A stretch of 64,000 bases of DNA from Colwellia sp. BRX10-3 (lineage in GTDB: Bacteria > Pseudomonadota > Gammaproteobacteria > Enterobacterales > Alteromonadaceae): assembly GCF_014077505.1 (NCBI RefSeq), contig NZ_JACGWA010000001.1:248001-312000 (forward strand), read 5' to 3'. This document shows, one piece after another, positions 18,135-28,329 of this stretch (its first letter is position 1; the number at the start of each line of letters is the position of its first letter). Both the position numbers and the translations under genes were made by a program. The notes beneath the pieces are model-generated. The model made no database searches. It saw only the letters and a program-made list of their open reading frames with translations, and had not been told where the DNA came from.

Positions 18135-19145
18135 CTATTCAAAACCATTAGGATTTTGTGACTGCCAGCGCCAAGTATCTGCAATCATAGTGGCCAAATC
18201 ACGTTTTGCATGCCAACCAAGTAAGGTATTAGCGACACTTGCATCGGCGTAAACGGTGGCAATGTCCCCAGCACGACGTGGTGCAATGTTATATGGGATA
18301 TCTTGCCCTGAAATATTTTTAAAAGTATTAACAATTTCTAAAACCGAGGTGCCATTCCCTGTGCCTAAATTAATCGGTACACAGCCTTTAATTTCGCTTA
18401 ATTTTTCTAACGCTTTAACATGCCCTTGAGCTAAATCAACCACATGAATGTAATCTCGAACCCCTGTGCCATCAGGTGTTTGGTAGTCATCACCAAAAAT
18501 TTGCAACTGAGCTAATCGACCAACAGCCACTTGTGAAACGTAAGGTAATAAGTTATTTGGAATACCATTAGGGTTTTCACCAATAAGGCCAGACTCGTGT
18601 GCGCCAATCGGATTAAAGTAACGTAAACAGGCAATAGACCATTGCTCATCACTGCGGGCTAAATCAAATAAAATATTTTCAATCATTAATTTGGTTTGAC
18701 CGTAAGGATTAGTCGCAGATGTTGGCATAGTTTCATCAAGTGGCGAAGGGTTATTCTCACCATAGACTGTGGCTGACGAACTAAACACTAAATTTTTAAC
18801 ATTCTGCTCAGCCATTACTTGCAACAGCGTTACCGAACCAGAAACATTATTATGATAATAACTTAACGGAATTTCACTCGACTCACCTACCGCTTTTAAA
18901 CCAGCAAAATGAACAACAGCTTCAATGTCATGTTGCTGAAATATTTTCGTTAATGCTTGGCGATCACATATATCGGCTTGAATAAATGTTACTGACTTAC
19001 CGGTAATTTGTTTAATACGATCAAGTACTAATGTTGAAGAATTAGATAAGTTATCAACAATAACAATATCTTTATCTAGCGCAAGTAATTCAACAACCGT
19101 GTGGCTACCAATAAAACCTGTTCCACCTGTGATCAACAAACTCAT
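18135..19145 (-). CDS. galE: UDP-glucose 4-epimerase GalE
   Basis: Interconverts UDP-glucose and UDP-galactose. A 336-residue extended SDR protein. The NAD loop is GGTGFIG at 7-13, the catalytic serine lies in SSSAT (~124), and Tyr148/Lys152 form the YxxxK pair in NPYGQTK. FAGLKAVGES is the GalE signature. It is at the far end of the sugar-nucleotide region and probably feeds galactose to the polysaccharide locus as well as to general metabolism. Confidence 0.95.
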   Translation of the reverse strand: MSLLITGGTGFIGSHTVVELLALDKDIVIVDNLSNSSTLVLDRIKQITGKSVTFIQADICDRQALTKIFQQHDIEAVVHFAGLKAVGESSEIPLSYYHNNVSGSVTLLQVMAEQNVKNLVFSSSATVYGENNPSPLDETMPTSATNPYGQTKLMIENILFDLARSDEQWSIACLRYFNPIGAHESGLIGENPNGIPNNLLPYVSQVAVGRLAQLQIFGDDYQTPDGTGVRDYIHVVDLAQGHVKALEKLSEIKGCVPINLGTGNGTSVLEIVNTFKNISGQDIPYNIAPRRAGDIATVYADASVANTLLGWHAKRDLATMIADTWRWQSQNPNGFE

Positions 19146-19197
19146 TTTAAATCCTTATAAGGTTTATTCAGTTAACGCTTCTAAAAGCGAACATAAT

Positions 19198-20154
19198 CTA
19201 TTGATAATATTTTGACACTAACGCAATGAAGTTACCAAGTTTTTCTTTCGGTAACTGGTTGATTCCTGCCGCAGCTGCTCTACCACCACCGGTGTCAAAT
19301 TGCGCACAAAGTTCGCCCGCGCCTACTTTATTGTTGATAGGAGCACGTAAGCTTACCGTGTAACTACCGTCTAAATTTAAAGTGATAACTGCATGCGCTT
19401 TATCAGGGTTTTGATTGGCCAACTCATTACCATAAACACCACTAACTCGGCGCGACCATGCGGCATCTTCAAGCTCTATAACCTGCAAAGCGGCATCGTC
19501 ATGTAATGCGCTCGCTTGTTTGGCTTGTGCCATGTCACTTAGGTAAGCCTGCTCAAGCACGGTAAATATGGAGTTTTCTTCGTTAACTAAGGTAAAAGGA
19601 TCTGGATAACTAAGTAAGGTAGTAAATAAAACATCAGGAGCGATATGTAAATCATCAACGGTTCGGCCATAGCCGTTATAGTTAATATAAACCCCTAACG
19701 CTTTCAGCTGTGCTTGTTCTTTATCTGACAAACCAGCTTGCTGCGCTAACTGCTCAGCCGCAATTAACATATTATCGCCAAACGCCGCCACAATAGCCCA
19801 TAAAGCGAATTGACCCGCTAAATATTTATTGACCAATAAACTGGTACAAGTATTAGCGTCTGTATCAATAATATCGTGTAAATATGGCGAGCTTGGCACT
19901 AAACCTGTACGGTGATGATCAACATAAAACACCTCAACATTGTTAGTAAGCAAGCCAGCCAATGCTGAAATATTTTTTTCCATAGAAATATCAAGTACGG
20001 TCACTGACGTTGCCATACCAACAGGCACTTGCTGCAATAATTGAATATCGCGCTTAACACCCGTGATCAACTTTGAAGCCCTAGGCTCCGCTAAACGTAA
20101 TTGTAACAGGGCGATAATACCGTCAGCATCACCATTAAAAACATCATAATGCAC
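19198..20154 (-). CDS. DHH-family phosphoesterase
   Basis: A 318-residue protein with N-terminal FNGDADGI (Asp at 9 and 11) and the DHH triad at 79-81 in YVDHHRTG. A C-terminal DHHA1-like GGGRAAAAGI binds substrate. The metal-binding aspartates are intact, so a Mn2+-dependent phosphoesterase acting on a small nucleotide or oligonucleotide is likely. Its position next to cysC invites the guess that it removes 3'-phosphoadenosine-type nucleotides, but nothing in the sequence proves the substrate. Confidence 0.8.
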   Translation of the reverse strand: MHYDVFNGDADGIIALLQLRLAEPRASKLITGVKRDIQLLQQVPVGMATSVTVLDISMEKNISALAGLLTNNVEVFYVDHHRTGLVPSSPYLHDIIDTDANTCTSLLVNKYLAGQFALWAIVAAFGDNMLIAAEQLAQQAGLSDKEQAQLKALGVYINYNGYGRTVDDLHIAPDVLFTTLLSYPDPFTLVNEENSIFTVLEQAYLSDMAQAKQASALHDDAALQVIELEDAAWSRRVSGVYGNELANQNPDKAHAVITLNLDGSYTVSLRAPINNKVGAGELCAQFDTGGGRAAAAGINQLPKEKLGNFIALVSKYYQ

Positions 20155-20195
20155 GCAAATAACTCCTATAAAAATGTTTAACTATGACTAAAAAA

Positions 20196-20222
20196 CAGCT
20201 GTCAGCTCTAAACTGTCAGCTT
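20196..20222. repeat. CTGTCAGCT direct repeat
   Basis: CAGCTGTCAGCT followed by a second CTGTCAGCT after six bases, in the gap between cysC and the DHH gene. The same motif forms an inverted repeat at 60752-60776, so it may belong to a dispersed intergenic family. Confidence 0.5.
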
Positions 20223-20243
20223 AAAACTTCTCTTAATATTCTC

Positions 20244-20846
20244 TTAATCTCTAACAAAACCCTGCGCAATAAGGTAATCAACCACTTGTTGAGCACATTG
20301 TTCAATACTTTTATTAGCAGTATCAATATGAATAGCGGGGTTTGTCGGCGCTTCGTAAGTAGAATCTATCCCAGTAAAATCTTTAATCTCACCTGCGCGG
20401 GCTTTTTTATAAAGACCTTTAGGATCACGTTGTTCGCAAATAGCGATTGGCGTATCAATAAATACTTCAATAAATTCGCCAGCATCAAGCTTATTTGCGG
20501 CCATTGCGCGATCAGCAGCAAAGGGAGATATAAACGCTGTTGATACAATTAAACCGGCATCAACAAATAGCTGGGCTACTTCGCTAATACGACGAATATT
20601 TTCAACTCTGTCTTCATCGCTAAAGCCTAAATCGCCATTCAAGCCATGGCGAACATTATCACCATCAAGCAAATAACTATGACACTTACGTTGAAATAAT
20701 AAAGTATCTACAGCATTAGCGACGGTTGATTTACCCGAACCACTAAGGCCGGTGTACCATAATAAACAAGCTTTTTGCTGTTTTAGTTCAGCACGTTGGG
20801 TTTTGCTTACTTGTTGTGTGTGCCAAACGGTATTTTCTGTTTTCAT
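20244..20846 (-). CDS. cysC: adenylylsulfate kinase CysC
   Basis: Phosphorylates adenosine 5'-phosphosulfate (APS) to PAPS. A 200-residue protein with Walker [10 protein letters not shown] at 33-41 and the APS-binding [10 protein letters not shown] at 61-70. The lid segment [11 protein letters not shown] is present. It lies 12 bases downstream of the permease gene and in one run with cysN and cysD, so sulfate uptake, activation and phosphorylation are encoded together. Confidence 0.95.
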   Translation of the reverse strand: MKTENTVWHTQQVSKTQRAELKQQKACLLWYTGLSGSGKSTVANAVDTLLFQRKCHSYLLDGDNVRHGLNGDLGFSDEDRVENIRRISEVAQLFVDAGLIVSTAFISPFAADRAMAANKLDAGEFIEVFIDTPIAICEQRDPKGLYKKARAGEIKDFTGIDSTYEAPTNPAIHIDTANKSIEQCAQQVVDYLIAQGFVRD

Positions 20847-20858
20847 ATTATTCCATCT

Positions 20859-22586
20859 TTAAAAAGGAAATATTTGTGGTATCAACATTAACACCACGAA
20901 ACTATAAGTCAGTGTTATCGGCCAACCAAATTTAATAAAATCAGCGACCTTATAATTGCCAGCATTAAACACCATAATATTAGTTTGATAACCATAAGGG
21001 CTAATAAAACTGCCGCTAGCGCCAAAGGCAACCGCCATCACTAAGGGTAAAGGGCTAACACCTAAGCCTATAGCAATATTAAAAGCAACAGGGAAAACTA
21101 AAGCCGCTGCGGCGCTATTTGTAATAACTTCGGTCAATACTAAAGTAATGAAAAATATCACCACTAAAGCGATTATCGCACTTTGCCCTGCCAATAATTG
21201 TTCAATCTCATTAGCAAAAATGGCCGCAACACCACTATGTTCAAACGCCTGCGCTAAGGTTAAGGCACCTAGCACAATTAGCCATATTTCAATCGGGAAA
21301 CGGCGCTTAATTTCATTCACTGTTAAACACCCAGTTAAAATTAACAAGGCGAGATAAAACATTAAGCTCGACAGTAAACTTATACTGCTAACCATGGTCA
21401 AGGCTATAGCAATTATAAAACCAAAAATGGCTAAAGAGTCACGCCAGCCTGAAAGTATATTGTCAGGTTTATGACCGGAAAGAATAAAAAAGTTTTTCGT
21501 TAAATTAGTGCGAGCACAAAAATCAGAGCCAACCGCTAATACTAAAAAATCACCGGCTTGAACGGTAATATCACCTAGTTTGCCTGAAAGTGAAGTGCCT
21601 TCACGGCGAATAGCGACAACAGCAGCATCAAATCTTGCCCGAAAGCCTGCCGATTTTAAGGTTTCCCCTACGATAGCAGAATCAGGTTTAATCAAGACTT
21701 CGGTCAAGTTTTCACGCAGTAGACCATTTTGCTCAGCAAATAGCGTTAAGCCATCAAATTGCTGTAATACCAGTACTTTACTGATATCACCACTAAAAAT
21801 CAGTCTATCCTGCGGCTGAATCACTTCATCAGGTGTTACCGGTGAAATAAGCCGCCCATTACGCACTAATTCAACTAAAAAAAGCGTATCTAAATTTCTT
21901 AAGCCATTATCTTCAATGCTTTTACCCACAAGTTTAGAGTTTTGCTTTACCTGCGCTTCAACCAGATATTCCTTAACCTCTAATTGCTCGTTTGGCATGT
22001 CAGCTAAAGTATTTTGGCGCAGTAATATAATCAGTAAACATGCAACAAGTGCAGCGCCACCGACAAGGGTGAAATCAAAAAAACCTAAGCTTTCTTGACC
22101 TTGTTCAAGCCAAAGTGAGTTAACAATTAAGTTAGTTGAAGTACCAATTAAGGTTAAGGTGCCACCAAGAATAGCGGCGAATGATAAGGGTAATAATAAT
22201 TTACCGGGATTAACGACGGTGTTTTTTTTCACTACCGAAATTAGCGTAGCTACCACAGCAGTATTACTAATTAATGCCGAACTTAACGCCGTAAAAACAA
22301 GCGTTCTAAAACTTGCAGTAGCTGCTTTACCGTTCAGCATTAGCGCTGATATACGCCTTATAATACTGGTGCGTTCATAAGCAAAAGAACATAACACCAG
22401 TAATAATAACGTCACTAAACCAGGGTTTACCGCATTGCTGAGGATATCATCGGTACTAACAAATGACGCAGCTAAACACAGTAACGTTGTGCTACCAAAA
22501 ACGCGCTCGGGTTTATTTGGCAAACAAACAAGCCCGATTAGCGTTAATGCAAATATTACGACTAATAGCCACTGCGTTAACAACAT
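20859..22586 (-). CDS. SLC13-type anion permease with TrkA-C domains (probable sulfate transporter)
   Basis: A 575-residue membrane protein. N-terminal helices (~1-185) and C-terminal helices (~375-575) flank two cytoplasmic RCK_C/TrkA-C regulatory modules (~200-365). SNTAVVATLISV and the GTSTNLIVNSL region match the divalent anion/sodium symporter family. Placement between cysC and cysN makes sulfate the likely substrate. The alternative is another oxyanion. Confidence 0.85.
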   Translation of the reverse strand: MLLTQWLLVVIFALTLIGLVCLPNKPERVFGSTTLLCLAASFVSTDDILSNAVNPGLVTLLLLVLCSFAYERTSIIRRISALMLNGKAATASFRTLVFTALSSALISNTAVVATLISVVKKNTVVNPGKLLLPLSFAAILGGTLTLIGTSTNLIVNSLWLEQGQESLGFFDFTLVGGAALVACLLIILLRQNTLADMPNEQLEVKEYLVEAQVKQNSKLVGKSIEDNGLRNLDTLFLVELVRNGRLISPVTPDEVIQPQDRLIFSGDISKVLVLQQFDGLTLFAEQNGLLRENLTEVLIKPDSAIVGETLKSAGFRARFDAAVVAIRREGTSLSGKLGDITVQAGDFLVLAVGSDFCARTNLTKNFFILSGHKPDNILSGWRDSLAIFGFIIAIALTMVSSISLLSSLMFYLALLILTGCLTVNEIKRRFPIEIWLIVLGALTLAQAFEHSGVAAIFANEIEQLLAGQSAIIALVVIFFITLVLTEVITNSAAAALVFPVAFNIAIGLGVSPLPLVMAVAFGASGSFISPYGYQTNIMVFNAGNYKVADFIKFGWPITLTYSFVVLMLIPQIFPF

Positions 22587-22636
22587 AATGTAAACCTAAC
22601 CCTGACTGTGTGCAAAAGTGAAATAGACAATAAATA

Positions 22637-24040
22637 CTATTTCAATAAATCGCGCGCGCCCCAATGTGGAAAGTGCTTACGAACTAAGGTATTAAGCTCT
22701 TGCTCAAACGCTGAGTATTCATGCTCTTGCTGTGCGTCAAGTGCGCTATTGATCATACCAGCGCCCACTGTAACATTGCTCAAGCGGTCAATAATAATAA
22801 AAGCACCTGTAGCCTTATTATCACCATAAGCATCGAAATGTAACGCTTCAGCTAGTTCGAATTGAGCAACACCGATTTCGTTTAACGCTAATTGGTCAAC
22901 ATCAAGCTTCTCTAATGTATTTACATCAATGCGGTGGTCAATTTTAATTGCGTGCCCTGTAGTGAGCTTACTACCATGCTTAATATAATACTCACGGCCT
23001 GGTTCTAGCTCATCTTCATGCATCCAAACAATAGTGGCACTTAGCTCTTTGGCTGATGAAGGAAGATTGTCTTTTTTAACAATCATTTCACCGCGACTGA
23101 TATCTATTTCATCTTCTAAGGTCAAAGTAACGGCCATGCCATGGTCGGCGCGCTCAATATTGCCTTCAAAAGTAACTATCGATTTTATCTTACTTTGCTT
23201 GCCTGATGGTAAAGCAACAATTTCATCACCAACGCGAATATGCCCTGATGCAACCGTTCCTGCAAAGCCCCTAAAATCTAAGTTTGGACGATTAACATAC
23301 TGCACTTGCAAACGAAACTGGGTGAAATGTTTTTGGTCATCAACTTTAATGGTATTTAATAACTTCATTAAAGTTGCGCCAGGATACCAAGACATATTGC
23401 TACTTTCTTCAACAACATTATCGCCATTTAGGGCTGAAATTGGCACAAAACGCACATCTTCAAAAGCTAAGTCATCGGCAAAATTTCGGTAGTCTTTTTT
23501 AATTTCTTGATAACGCTCTTGGCTATAATCAACCAAGTCCATTTTGTTAACCGCAACTAATACATGCTTAATACCTAACAATGAGCAGATAAAAGAATGA
23601 CGACGTGTTTGCACTTGCACACCATGGCGAGCATCAATCAAAATAATTGCTAAGTCACAGTTCGAAGCACCCGTTGCCATATTGCGAGTATATTGCTCAT
23701 GGCCAGGAGTATCGGCAATAATAAATTTACGTTTATCGGTGGCAAAATAACGATAAGCAACATCAATGGTAATGCCCTGCTCACGCTCTGATTGCAAACC
23801 ATCAACTAACAAAGCTAAATCGATAGCTTCACCGGTAGTACCCGACTTTTTACTGTCGTTTTCAATTGCCGCTAATTGATCTTCAAAAATCATTTTTGAA
23901 TCATGTAACAAACGACCAATTAGGGTACTTTTACCGTCATCAACGCTACCACAAGTAAAAAAGCGCACCATTTCTTTGTTTTCATGCTGCTTTAAATAAG
24001 CTTCAATATCTGTTTCAAGTAAGTCTTCTTTCTGACTCAT
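22637..24040 (-). CDS. cysN: sulfate adenylyltransferase subunit 1 CysN
   Basis: GTPase subunit of ATP sulfurylase, which drives APS formation by CysD. An EF-Tu-like G domain has the P-loop GSVDDGKST, switch motif [12 protein letters not shown] and NKMD base-recognition motif, followed by two beta-barrel domains. The frame is open ten codons upstream, but the ATG at 24040 has AAGGAAA six bases before it and gives the family N-terminus (467 residues). Not fused to CysC, which is a separate gene here. Confidence 0.95.
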   Translation of the reverse strand: MSQKEDLLETDIEAYLKQHENKEMVRFFTCGSVDDGKSTLIGRLLHDSKMIFEDQLAAIENDSKKSGTTGEAIDLALLVDGLQSEREQGITIDVAYRYFATDKRKFIIADTPGHEQYTRNMATGASNCDLAIILIDARHGVQVQTRRHSFICSLLGIKHVLVAVNKMDLVDYSQERYQEIKKDYRNFADDLAFEDVRFVPISALNGDNVVEESSNMSWYPGATLMKLLNTIKVDDQKHFTQFRLQVQYVNRPNLDFRGFAGTVASGHIRVGDEIVALPSGKQSKIKSIVTFEGNIERADHGMAVTLTLEDEIDISRGEMIVKKDNLPSSAKELSATIVWMHEDELEPGREYYIKHGSKLTTGHAIKIDHRIDVNTLEKLDVDQLALNEIGVAQFELAEALHFDAYGDNKATGAFIIIDRLSNVTVGAGMINSALDAQQEHEYSAFEQELNTLVRKHFPHWGARDLLK

Positions 24041-24133
24041 GTTTTTTCCTTGGAAATCTCTACTCGACAAATTGTCGATATAATTAAAATGCTAATACAG
24101 TTAAATAACTTAAACTATTTTTTTAAAACAGCT

Positions 24134-25033
24134 TTAAAAATAACCTTCCATTTTTTTCTTCTCCATTGAGCCTGCCGAGTCGTGATCAATCACGCGGCCT
24201 TGGCGTTCAGAGGTTTTGGTTAATAGCATTTCTTGAATAATTTCAGGTAAAGTTGTGGCTGTTGACTCAACAGCGCCCGTTAACGGGTAGCAACCTAAAG
24301 TTCTAAAGCGTACGCTTTTCATTTGTACCACTTCATCTTTACCTATTGGCATACGGTCGTCATCAACCATAATTAACGTGCCGTCACGCTCAACTACTGG
24401 GCGTTTTTCAGCTAAGTACAGCGGTACAATTGGAATACTTTCTAGGTAGATATATTGCCAAATATCAAGCTCGGTCCAATTCGACAATGGAAATACGCGA
24501 ATACTTTCGCCTTTATTAACTTTGCCGTTATAAATATTCCACAGCTCAGGACGCTGGCTTTTAGGATCCCAACGATGGTTTTTATCACGGAATGAATACA
24601 CACGCTCTTTCGCACGAGACTTTTCTTCGTCACGGCGTGCACCACCAAATGCAGCGTCAAAACCATATTGGTCAAGCGCTTGCTTTAATCCTTGGGTTTT
24701 CATCACATCGGTATGCTTAGCACTACCATGTTCAAAAGGGCTAATATTCATCGCCATGCCTTCAGGGTTTTTATGTACCCGAAGATCAAAACCATATTCC
24801 TTCGCCATTTGATCACGAAATTCAATCATTTCTTTGAATTTCCAATTGGTATCAACATGTAATAGCGGAAACGGTATTTTTCCAGGTGCAAAGGCTTTTC
24901 GGGCAAGATGGAGCAGAACGGCTGAGTCTTTTCCAACCGAGTAAAGCATCACAGGATTATCAAATTCTGCGGCAACTTCTCGAATAATGTGAATAGATTC
25001 GGCTTCTAGCTTTTGTAAATGGGTTAAATGCAT
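24134..25033 (-). CDS. cysD: sulfate adenylyltransferase subunit 2 CysD
   Basis: A 299-residue PP-loop ATP pyrophosphatase, the catalytic subunit of ATP sulfurylase. The PP-loop [11 protein letters not shown] and the conserved [15 protein letters not shown] block are intact. It is first of the cysD-cysN-permease-cysC run. No PAPS reductase or sulfite reductase genes are visible in the window. Confidence 0.96.
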   Translation of the reverse strand: MHLTHLQKLEAESIHIIREVAAEFDNPVMLYSVGKDSAVLLHLARKAFAPGKIPFPLLHVDTNWKFKEMIEFRDQMAKEYGFDLRVHKNPEGMAMNISPFEHGSAKHTDVMKTQGLKQALDQYGFDAAFGGARRDEEKSRAKERVYSFRDKNHRWDPKSQRPELWNIYNGKVNKGESIRVFPLSNWTELDIWQYIYLESIPIVPLYLAEKRPVVERDGTLIMVDDDRMPIGKDEVVQMKSVRFRTLGCYPLTGAVESTATTLPEIIQEMLLTKTSERQGRVIDHDSAGSMEKKKMEGYF

Positions 25034-25117
25034 TGCTGTTCACTAATGGTGGCATAATATTATTGATTAATATCATGCCACATTGATAAATCATTATCCA
25101 TATAAGTAAAAGATTGG

Positions 25118-25136
25118 TTATACCAAAAAGGTATAA
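25118..25136 (-). other. small hairpin between pgi and cysD
   Basis: TTATACC and GGTATAA pair around five A, 33 bases past the pgi stop and 85 bases before cysD. It could be a weak pgi terminator or a regulatory site of the cys operon. Confidence 0.35.
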
Positions 25137-25168
25137 AAAAATAAAAGGTAAAACTTCTAAGACTATAA

Positions 25169-26815
25169 TTAAACTTGAGTTAAATTATTTTTATAGCGAC
25201 GGATCAACGCAAGCGACGAAGCGGAAAGCTTTTCACTGTCAATATCAGCCATTGGCTGCGCCATCACATTCAGTACTTCATTACCCAGTTGCTTGCCTAA
25301 TTCAACGCCCCACTGGTCGTATGAATTAACTTGCCAAATAACGCCTTGCACAAATATTTTATGCTCGTAAAGGGCTAGTAAAGCACCAAGAGAATGCGGG
25401 TCTAACCGCTCCATCAAAATGGTATTACTTGGGGTATTACCTTTCATGGTTTTATGCGCAGCTAACCTATTCGCTTCGGCCTCACTTGCTCCAGCATTAA
25501 GTAACTCGGCTTGTGCTTGTGCCAACGTTTTACCCTGCATTAGCGCTTCACTTTGGGCAAAACAATTCGCCACTAACGCGTCATGATTCGCTAAATGCTC
25601 GCTCGTTGGCGCAAGCGAAAGAATAAAGTCGGTAGGAATAATATCAGCACTTTGATGCATTAACTGCATAAAAGCATGCTGGCCATTCGTACCTTCTTGA
25701 CCAAAAACCACCGGCGCAGTTAAATAATTAAGCGTTTTACCTTCAACAGAAACCGACTTACCGTTACTTTCCATATCGGTTTGCTGCAAATAACCAGGTA
25801 AAGCTCTAAGCGCATGGTTATAAGGTAAAATAGCTAAGCTTGGGTAACCTAAGCCATTACGATTCCAAATACCCAACAAGGCCATAATAACCGGCATATT
25901 TTGCTCGAACGCGGTATTTTTAAAATGCTCGTCCATTGCATGGGCACCAGCTTTTAAAGCATTAAAATGCGTATTACCAATAATCAATGCCAGTGGTAAA
26001 CCTACCGCTGACCATAACGAAAATCGGCCTCCTACCCAATCCCACATTGGCAAAATGTTTTCTGCATTTATACCAAATTGTGTCGCAGCCGCAATATTAG
26101 TGCTTACCGCATACCAGTGTTGAGCAATAATTTCAGCCGGTGAATTATCGCTATCAGCTAAAGCTTTAAGCATCCAGGCTTTAACGATAATGGCGTTCAG
26201 TAGGGTTTCTTGAGTAGAAAAGGTTTTAGAAATAACCACCACGAGTGTGGTTGAGGCATTAAGTTTAGCAAATTTTTCTTGTGCAGCGTCACCATCAACA
26301 TTAGCCAGCACATGAGCTTTCAAACCTTGCTGATGATAAGGAACCAGTGCCGACAAGGCCACTTTTACACCGTAATATGAGCCGCCAATACCAATAGCGA
26401 GAATATCAGTAAACTTTTCACCCGTAATCGAGCGAACATTACCTGATTGCACATCATCAACAATCTTCGCCATTTTAGCTTCAGTATCAATAACCTCTTG
26501 CGCCTCTGCACCTAAAACATCATGTTTCATCGTATCTGGCGCACGTAATACCGTATGTAATACCGCACGTTGTTCTGTGCAATTTAATTCATCACCAGCA
26601 AACTGAGCCGCTATTTTACCGGCAAGGTCAACTTGCTCAGCCAAAGTAAATAACGGAGTAAACTCGCTATCAACAATATTTTGCTTAGCATAATCTAAAA
26701 ATAAACCCGCGGCCGAAACCGAATAATTTTCACTTCGCTTACCGTCGGCAAATAGTGAAAATATATTGCGCGTTAATGCCAGTTCAGTAAACTGCGATAA
26801 ATTAGTTACGTCCAT
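25169..26815 (-). CDS. pgi: glucose-6-phosphate isomerase Pgi
   Basis: Interconverts glucose-6-P and fructose-6-P. A 548-residue protein (E. coli 549). The signatures VVISKTFSTQETLLNA, GGRFSLWSAVGLPLAL and the active-site segment QQTDMESNGKS are intact. It lies between the sulfate genes and the polysaccharide locus. Here it connects fructose-6-P (source of mannose and amino sugars) with glucose-6-P (source of UDP-glucose and dTDP-rhamnose). Confidence 0.97.
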   Translation of the reverse strand: MDVTNLSQFTELALTRNIFSLFADGKRSENYSVSAAGLFLDYAKQNIVDSEFTPLFTLAEQVDLAGKIAAQFAGDELNCTEQRAVLHTVLRAPDTMKHDVLGAEAQEVIDTEAKMAKIVDDVQSGNVRSITGEKFTDILAIGIGGSYYGVKVALSALVPYHQQGLKAHVLANVDGDAAQEKFAKLNASTTLVVVISKTFSTQETLLNAIIVKAWMLKALADSDNSPAEIIAQHWYAVSTNIAAATQFGINAENILPMWDWVGGRFSLWSAVGLPLALIIGNTHFNALKAGAHAMDEHFKNTAFEQNMPVIMALLGIWNRNGLGYPSLAILPYNHALRALPGYLQQTDMESNGKSVSVEGKTLNYLTAPVVFGQEGTNGQHAFMQLMHQSADIIPTDFILSLAPTSEHLANHDALVANCFAQSEALMQGKTLAQAQAELLNAGASEAEANRLAAHKTMKGNTPSNTILMERLDPHSLGALLALYEHKIFVQGVIWQVNSYDQWGVELGKQLGNEVLNVMAQPMADIDSEKLSASSLALIRRYKNNLTQV

Positions 26816-26868
26816 ATACCTATACTTTTAATAAATGAGTGTTAATAAAGAAATATGCCAATGCACCT

Positions 26869-26890
26869 GTGGGTCGGACTTTAGCCCGTC
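26869..26890. repeat. short dispersed semi-palindromic element (second copy)
   Basis: GTGGGTCGGACTTTAGCCCG resembles the element at 6189-6213 upstream of moxR. It lies 54 bases upstream of the pgi start. Confidence 0.4.
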
Positions 26891-26960
26891 AACCCCAAGC
26901 CAGCCAAGAAATATCATAACCTATGAAGCGACACTTCACGTAAAAAAACAACAAAATAAT

Positions 26961-27077
26961 TCACATGAAGAAAAGAAGGAGGACTACAGGAGGTTAAACA
27001 CTAACAATACAAAATACTTTTAAATATTTAAAGTCCTACCTCATTCACTTCTCATTGTTTCCTCCCTGTAAAAAAAT
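26961..27077. repeat. imperfect inverted-repeat element, copy a (plus half copy to ~27110)
   Basis: The purine-rich left arm (TCACATGAAGAAAAGAAGGAGG..., from 26961) and pyrimidine-rich right arm (ending CCTCCCTGTAAAAA at ~27075) are roughly complementary. The same layout occurs at 30958-31053 and 31066-31173. A partial fourth left arm (TCACAAGGAGAACAATAGGT) follows at ~27081. The element fills the 319-base gap between galU and pgi. Confidence 0.65.
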
Positions 27078-27134
27078 CATTCACAAGGAGAACAATAGGT
27101 GAGTAAAACACTGAAAATACGCAGTGCCTTTACT

Positions 27135-28037
27135 TTAAATCTTCATCAACTCAGTCAAATAACTTCTAAATTCATCAGCCATTTCTGGGTGACGTAAACC
27201 ATATTCAACATTAGCTTTCATATAACCTAGCTTAGAACCACAATCGTGTGATTTACCTGTCATGTGAAATGCTTCAACAGTTTCTTTTTCCATTAGCATC
27301 GCAATAGCATCAGTTAATTGAATTTCGTCACCAGCACCAGGAGGTGTTAGTTTTAACAAGTCCCAAATTTTCTCAGATAGCACATAACGGCCAACCACAG
27401 CGAGGTTTGACGGTGCGTCTTCAACGGCTGGTTTTTCAACAATAGCTGTCATGGTTTTTGACTCGCCTGGCGCAAGATCAACACCACCACAATCAACCAC
27501 ACCATAGCTACTAACCATTTCCATAGGTACAGGCTCAACCATAATCTGGCTGTAACCACCTACTTCGTTATAACGCGCTAACATCGCGGCTAAATTTTCA
27601 GTTTTTAAATTTGCCGTAGCATCATCTAAAATCACATCAGGTAACACGACTACAAAAGGTTCATTACCTATAATAGGTCGTGCTTTTAATACCGCATGGC
27701 CCAAACCTTTTGCTTCGCCTTGGCGAACATGCAATATGGTGACGTCTTTCGGGCAAATCGCTTGGATTTCATCAAGTAATTGGCGCTTAACACGTTTTTC
27801 TAAGGTTGTTTCAAGCTCAAAAGATTTATCAAAATGATTTTCAATGGCGTTTTTAGAAGAATGCGTAACTAACACAATTTCTTTAATACCGGCAGAAATA
27901 CATTCATTAACAATGTATTGAATAAGGGGTTTATCAACAATAGGTAACATTTCTTTAGGTATTGCTTTTGTTGCTGGCAACATCCGTGTTCCTAAACCTG
28001 CGACAGGTATTACTGCTTTTGTGATCTTATTTGGCAT
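27135..28037 (-). CDS. galU: UTP-glucose-1-phosphate uridylyltransferase GalU
   Basis: Makes UDP-glucose. Counted from ATG 28037 it is 300 residues (E. coli 302), and AAGGA precedes that ATG by seven bases. The frame is open 29 codons further up, but that extension is not family-like. The nucleotide-binding [19 protein letters not shown] is intact at ~14-32, as are [11 protein letters not shown] and VEKP. It is the only complete copy: a decayed copy lies at 32174-32760 and a short remnant at 35034-35107, both in the same orientation. It supplies UDP-Glc to GalE and Ugd. Confidence 0.95.
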   Translation of the reverse strand: MPNKITKAVIPVAGLGTRMLPATKAIPKEMLPIVDKPLIQYIVNECISAGIKEIVLVTHSSKNAIENHFDKSFELETTLEKRVKRQLLDEIQAICPKDVTILHVRQGEAKGLGHAVLKARPIIGNEPFVVVLPDVILDDATANLKTENLAAMLARYNEVGGYSQIMVEPVPMEMVSSYGVVDCGGVDLAPGESKTMTAIVEKPAVEDAPSNLAVVGRYVLSEKIWDLLKLTPPGAGDEIQLTDAIAMLMEKETVEAFHMTGKSHDCGSKLGYMKANVEYGLRHPEMADEFRSYLTELMKI

Positions 28038-28256
28038 TTTTATCCTTATTTGCAACTTTTTATATATTGTATGGGTTGCTTCAGTACTTGTCATGACATT
28101 TATAGATGAAAAATTTGAAGCCATACCGCCTAGTAATAAAATTCGTTACCGCGTTTAATCCTCTTCAAACCATCGTAAACAATGACAGCTAAAGCTAGAA
28201 CCTTGCTATTTTAAACCAAAAAAGTTCATCACAGCAATACGATAATTTAACTATAG

Positions 28257-28280
28257 AAAAGGCCGGAAATCCGACCTTTT
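28257..28280. terminator. terminator between rfbB and galU
   Basis: AAAAGGCCGGA / TCCGACCTTTT pairs with one mismatch around AAT. It ends rfbCDB transcription on the minus strand 50 bases after the rfbB stop. Confidence 0.75.
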
Positions 28281-28329
28281 AATTATAACGATTATATATA
28301 TTTCAAATATTTTTAGCTACGGGCAGTAT

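Noticed and set aside
26835-27023. 62-codon plus-strand ORF before pgi
   Set aside because: It runs through the dispersed repeat and the inverted-repeat element and has no family features.
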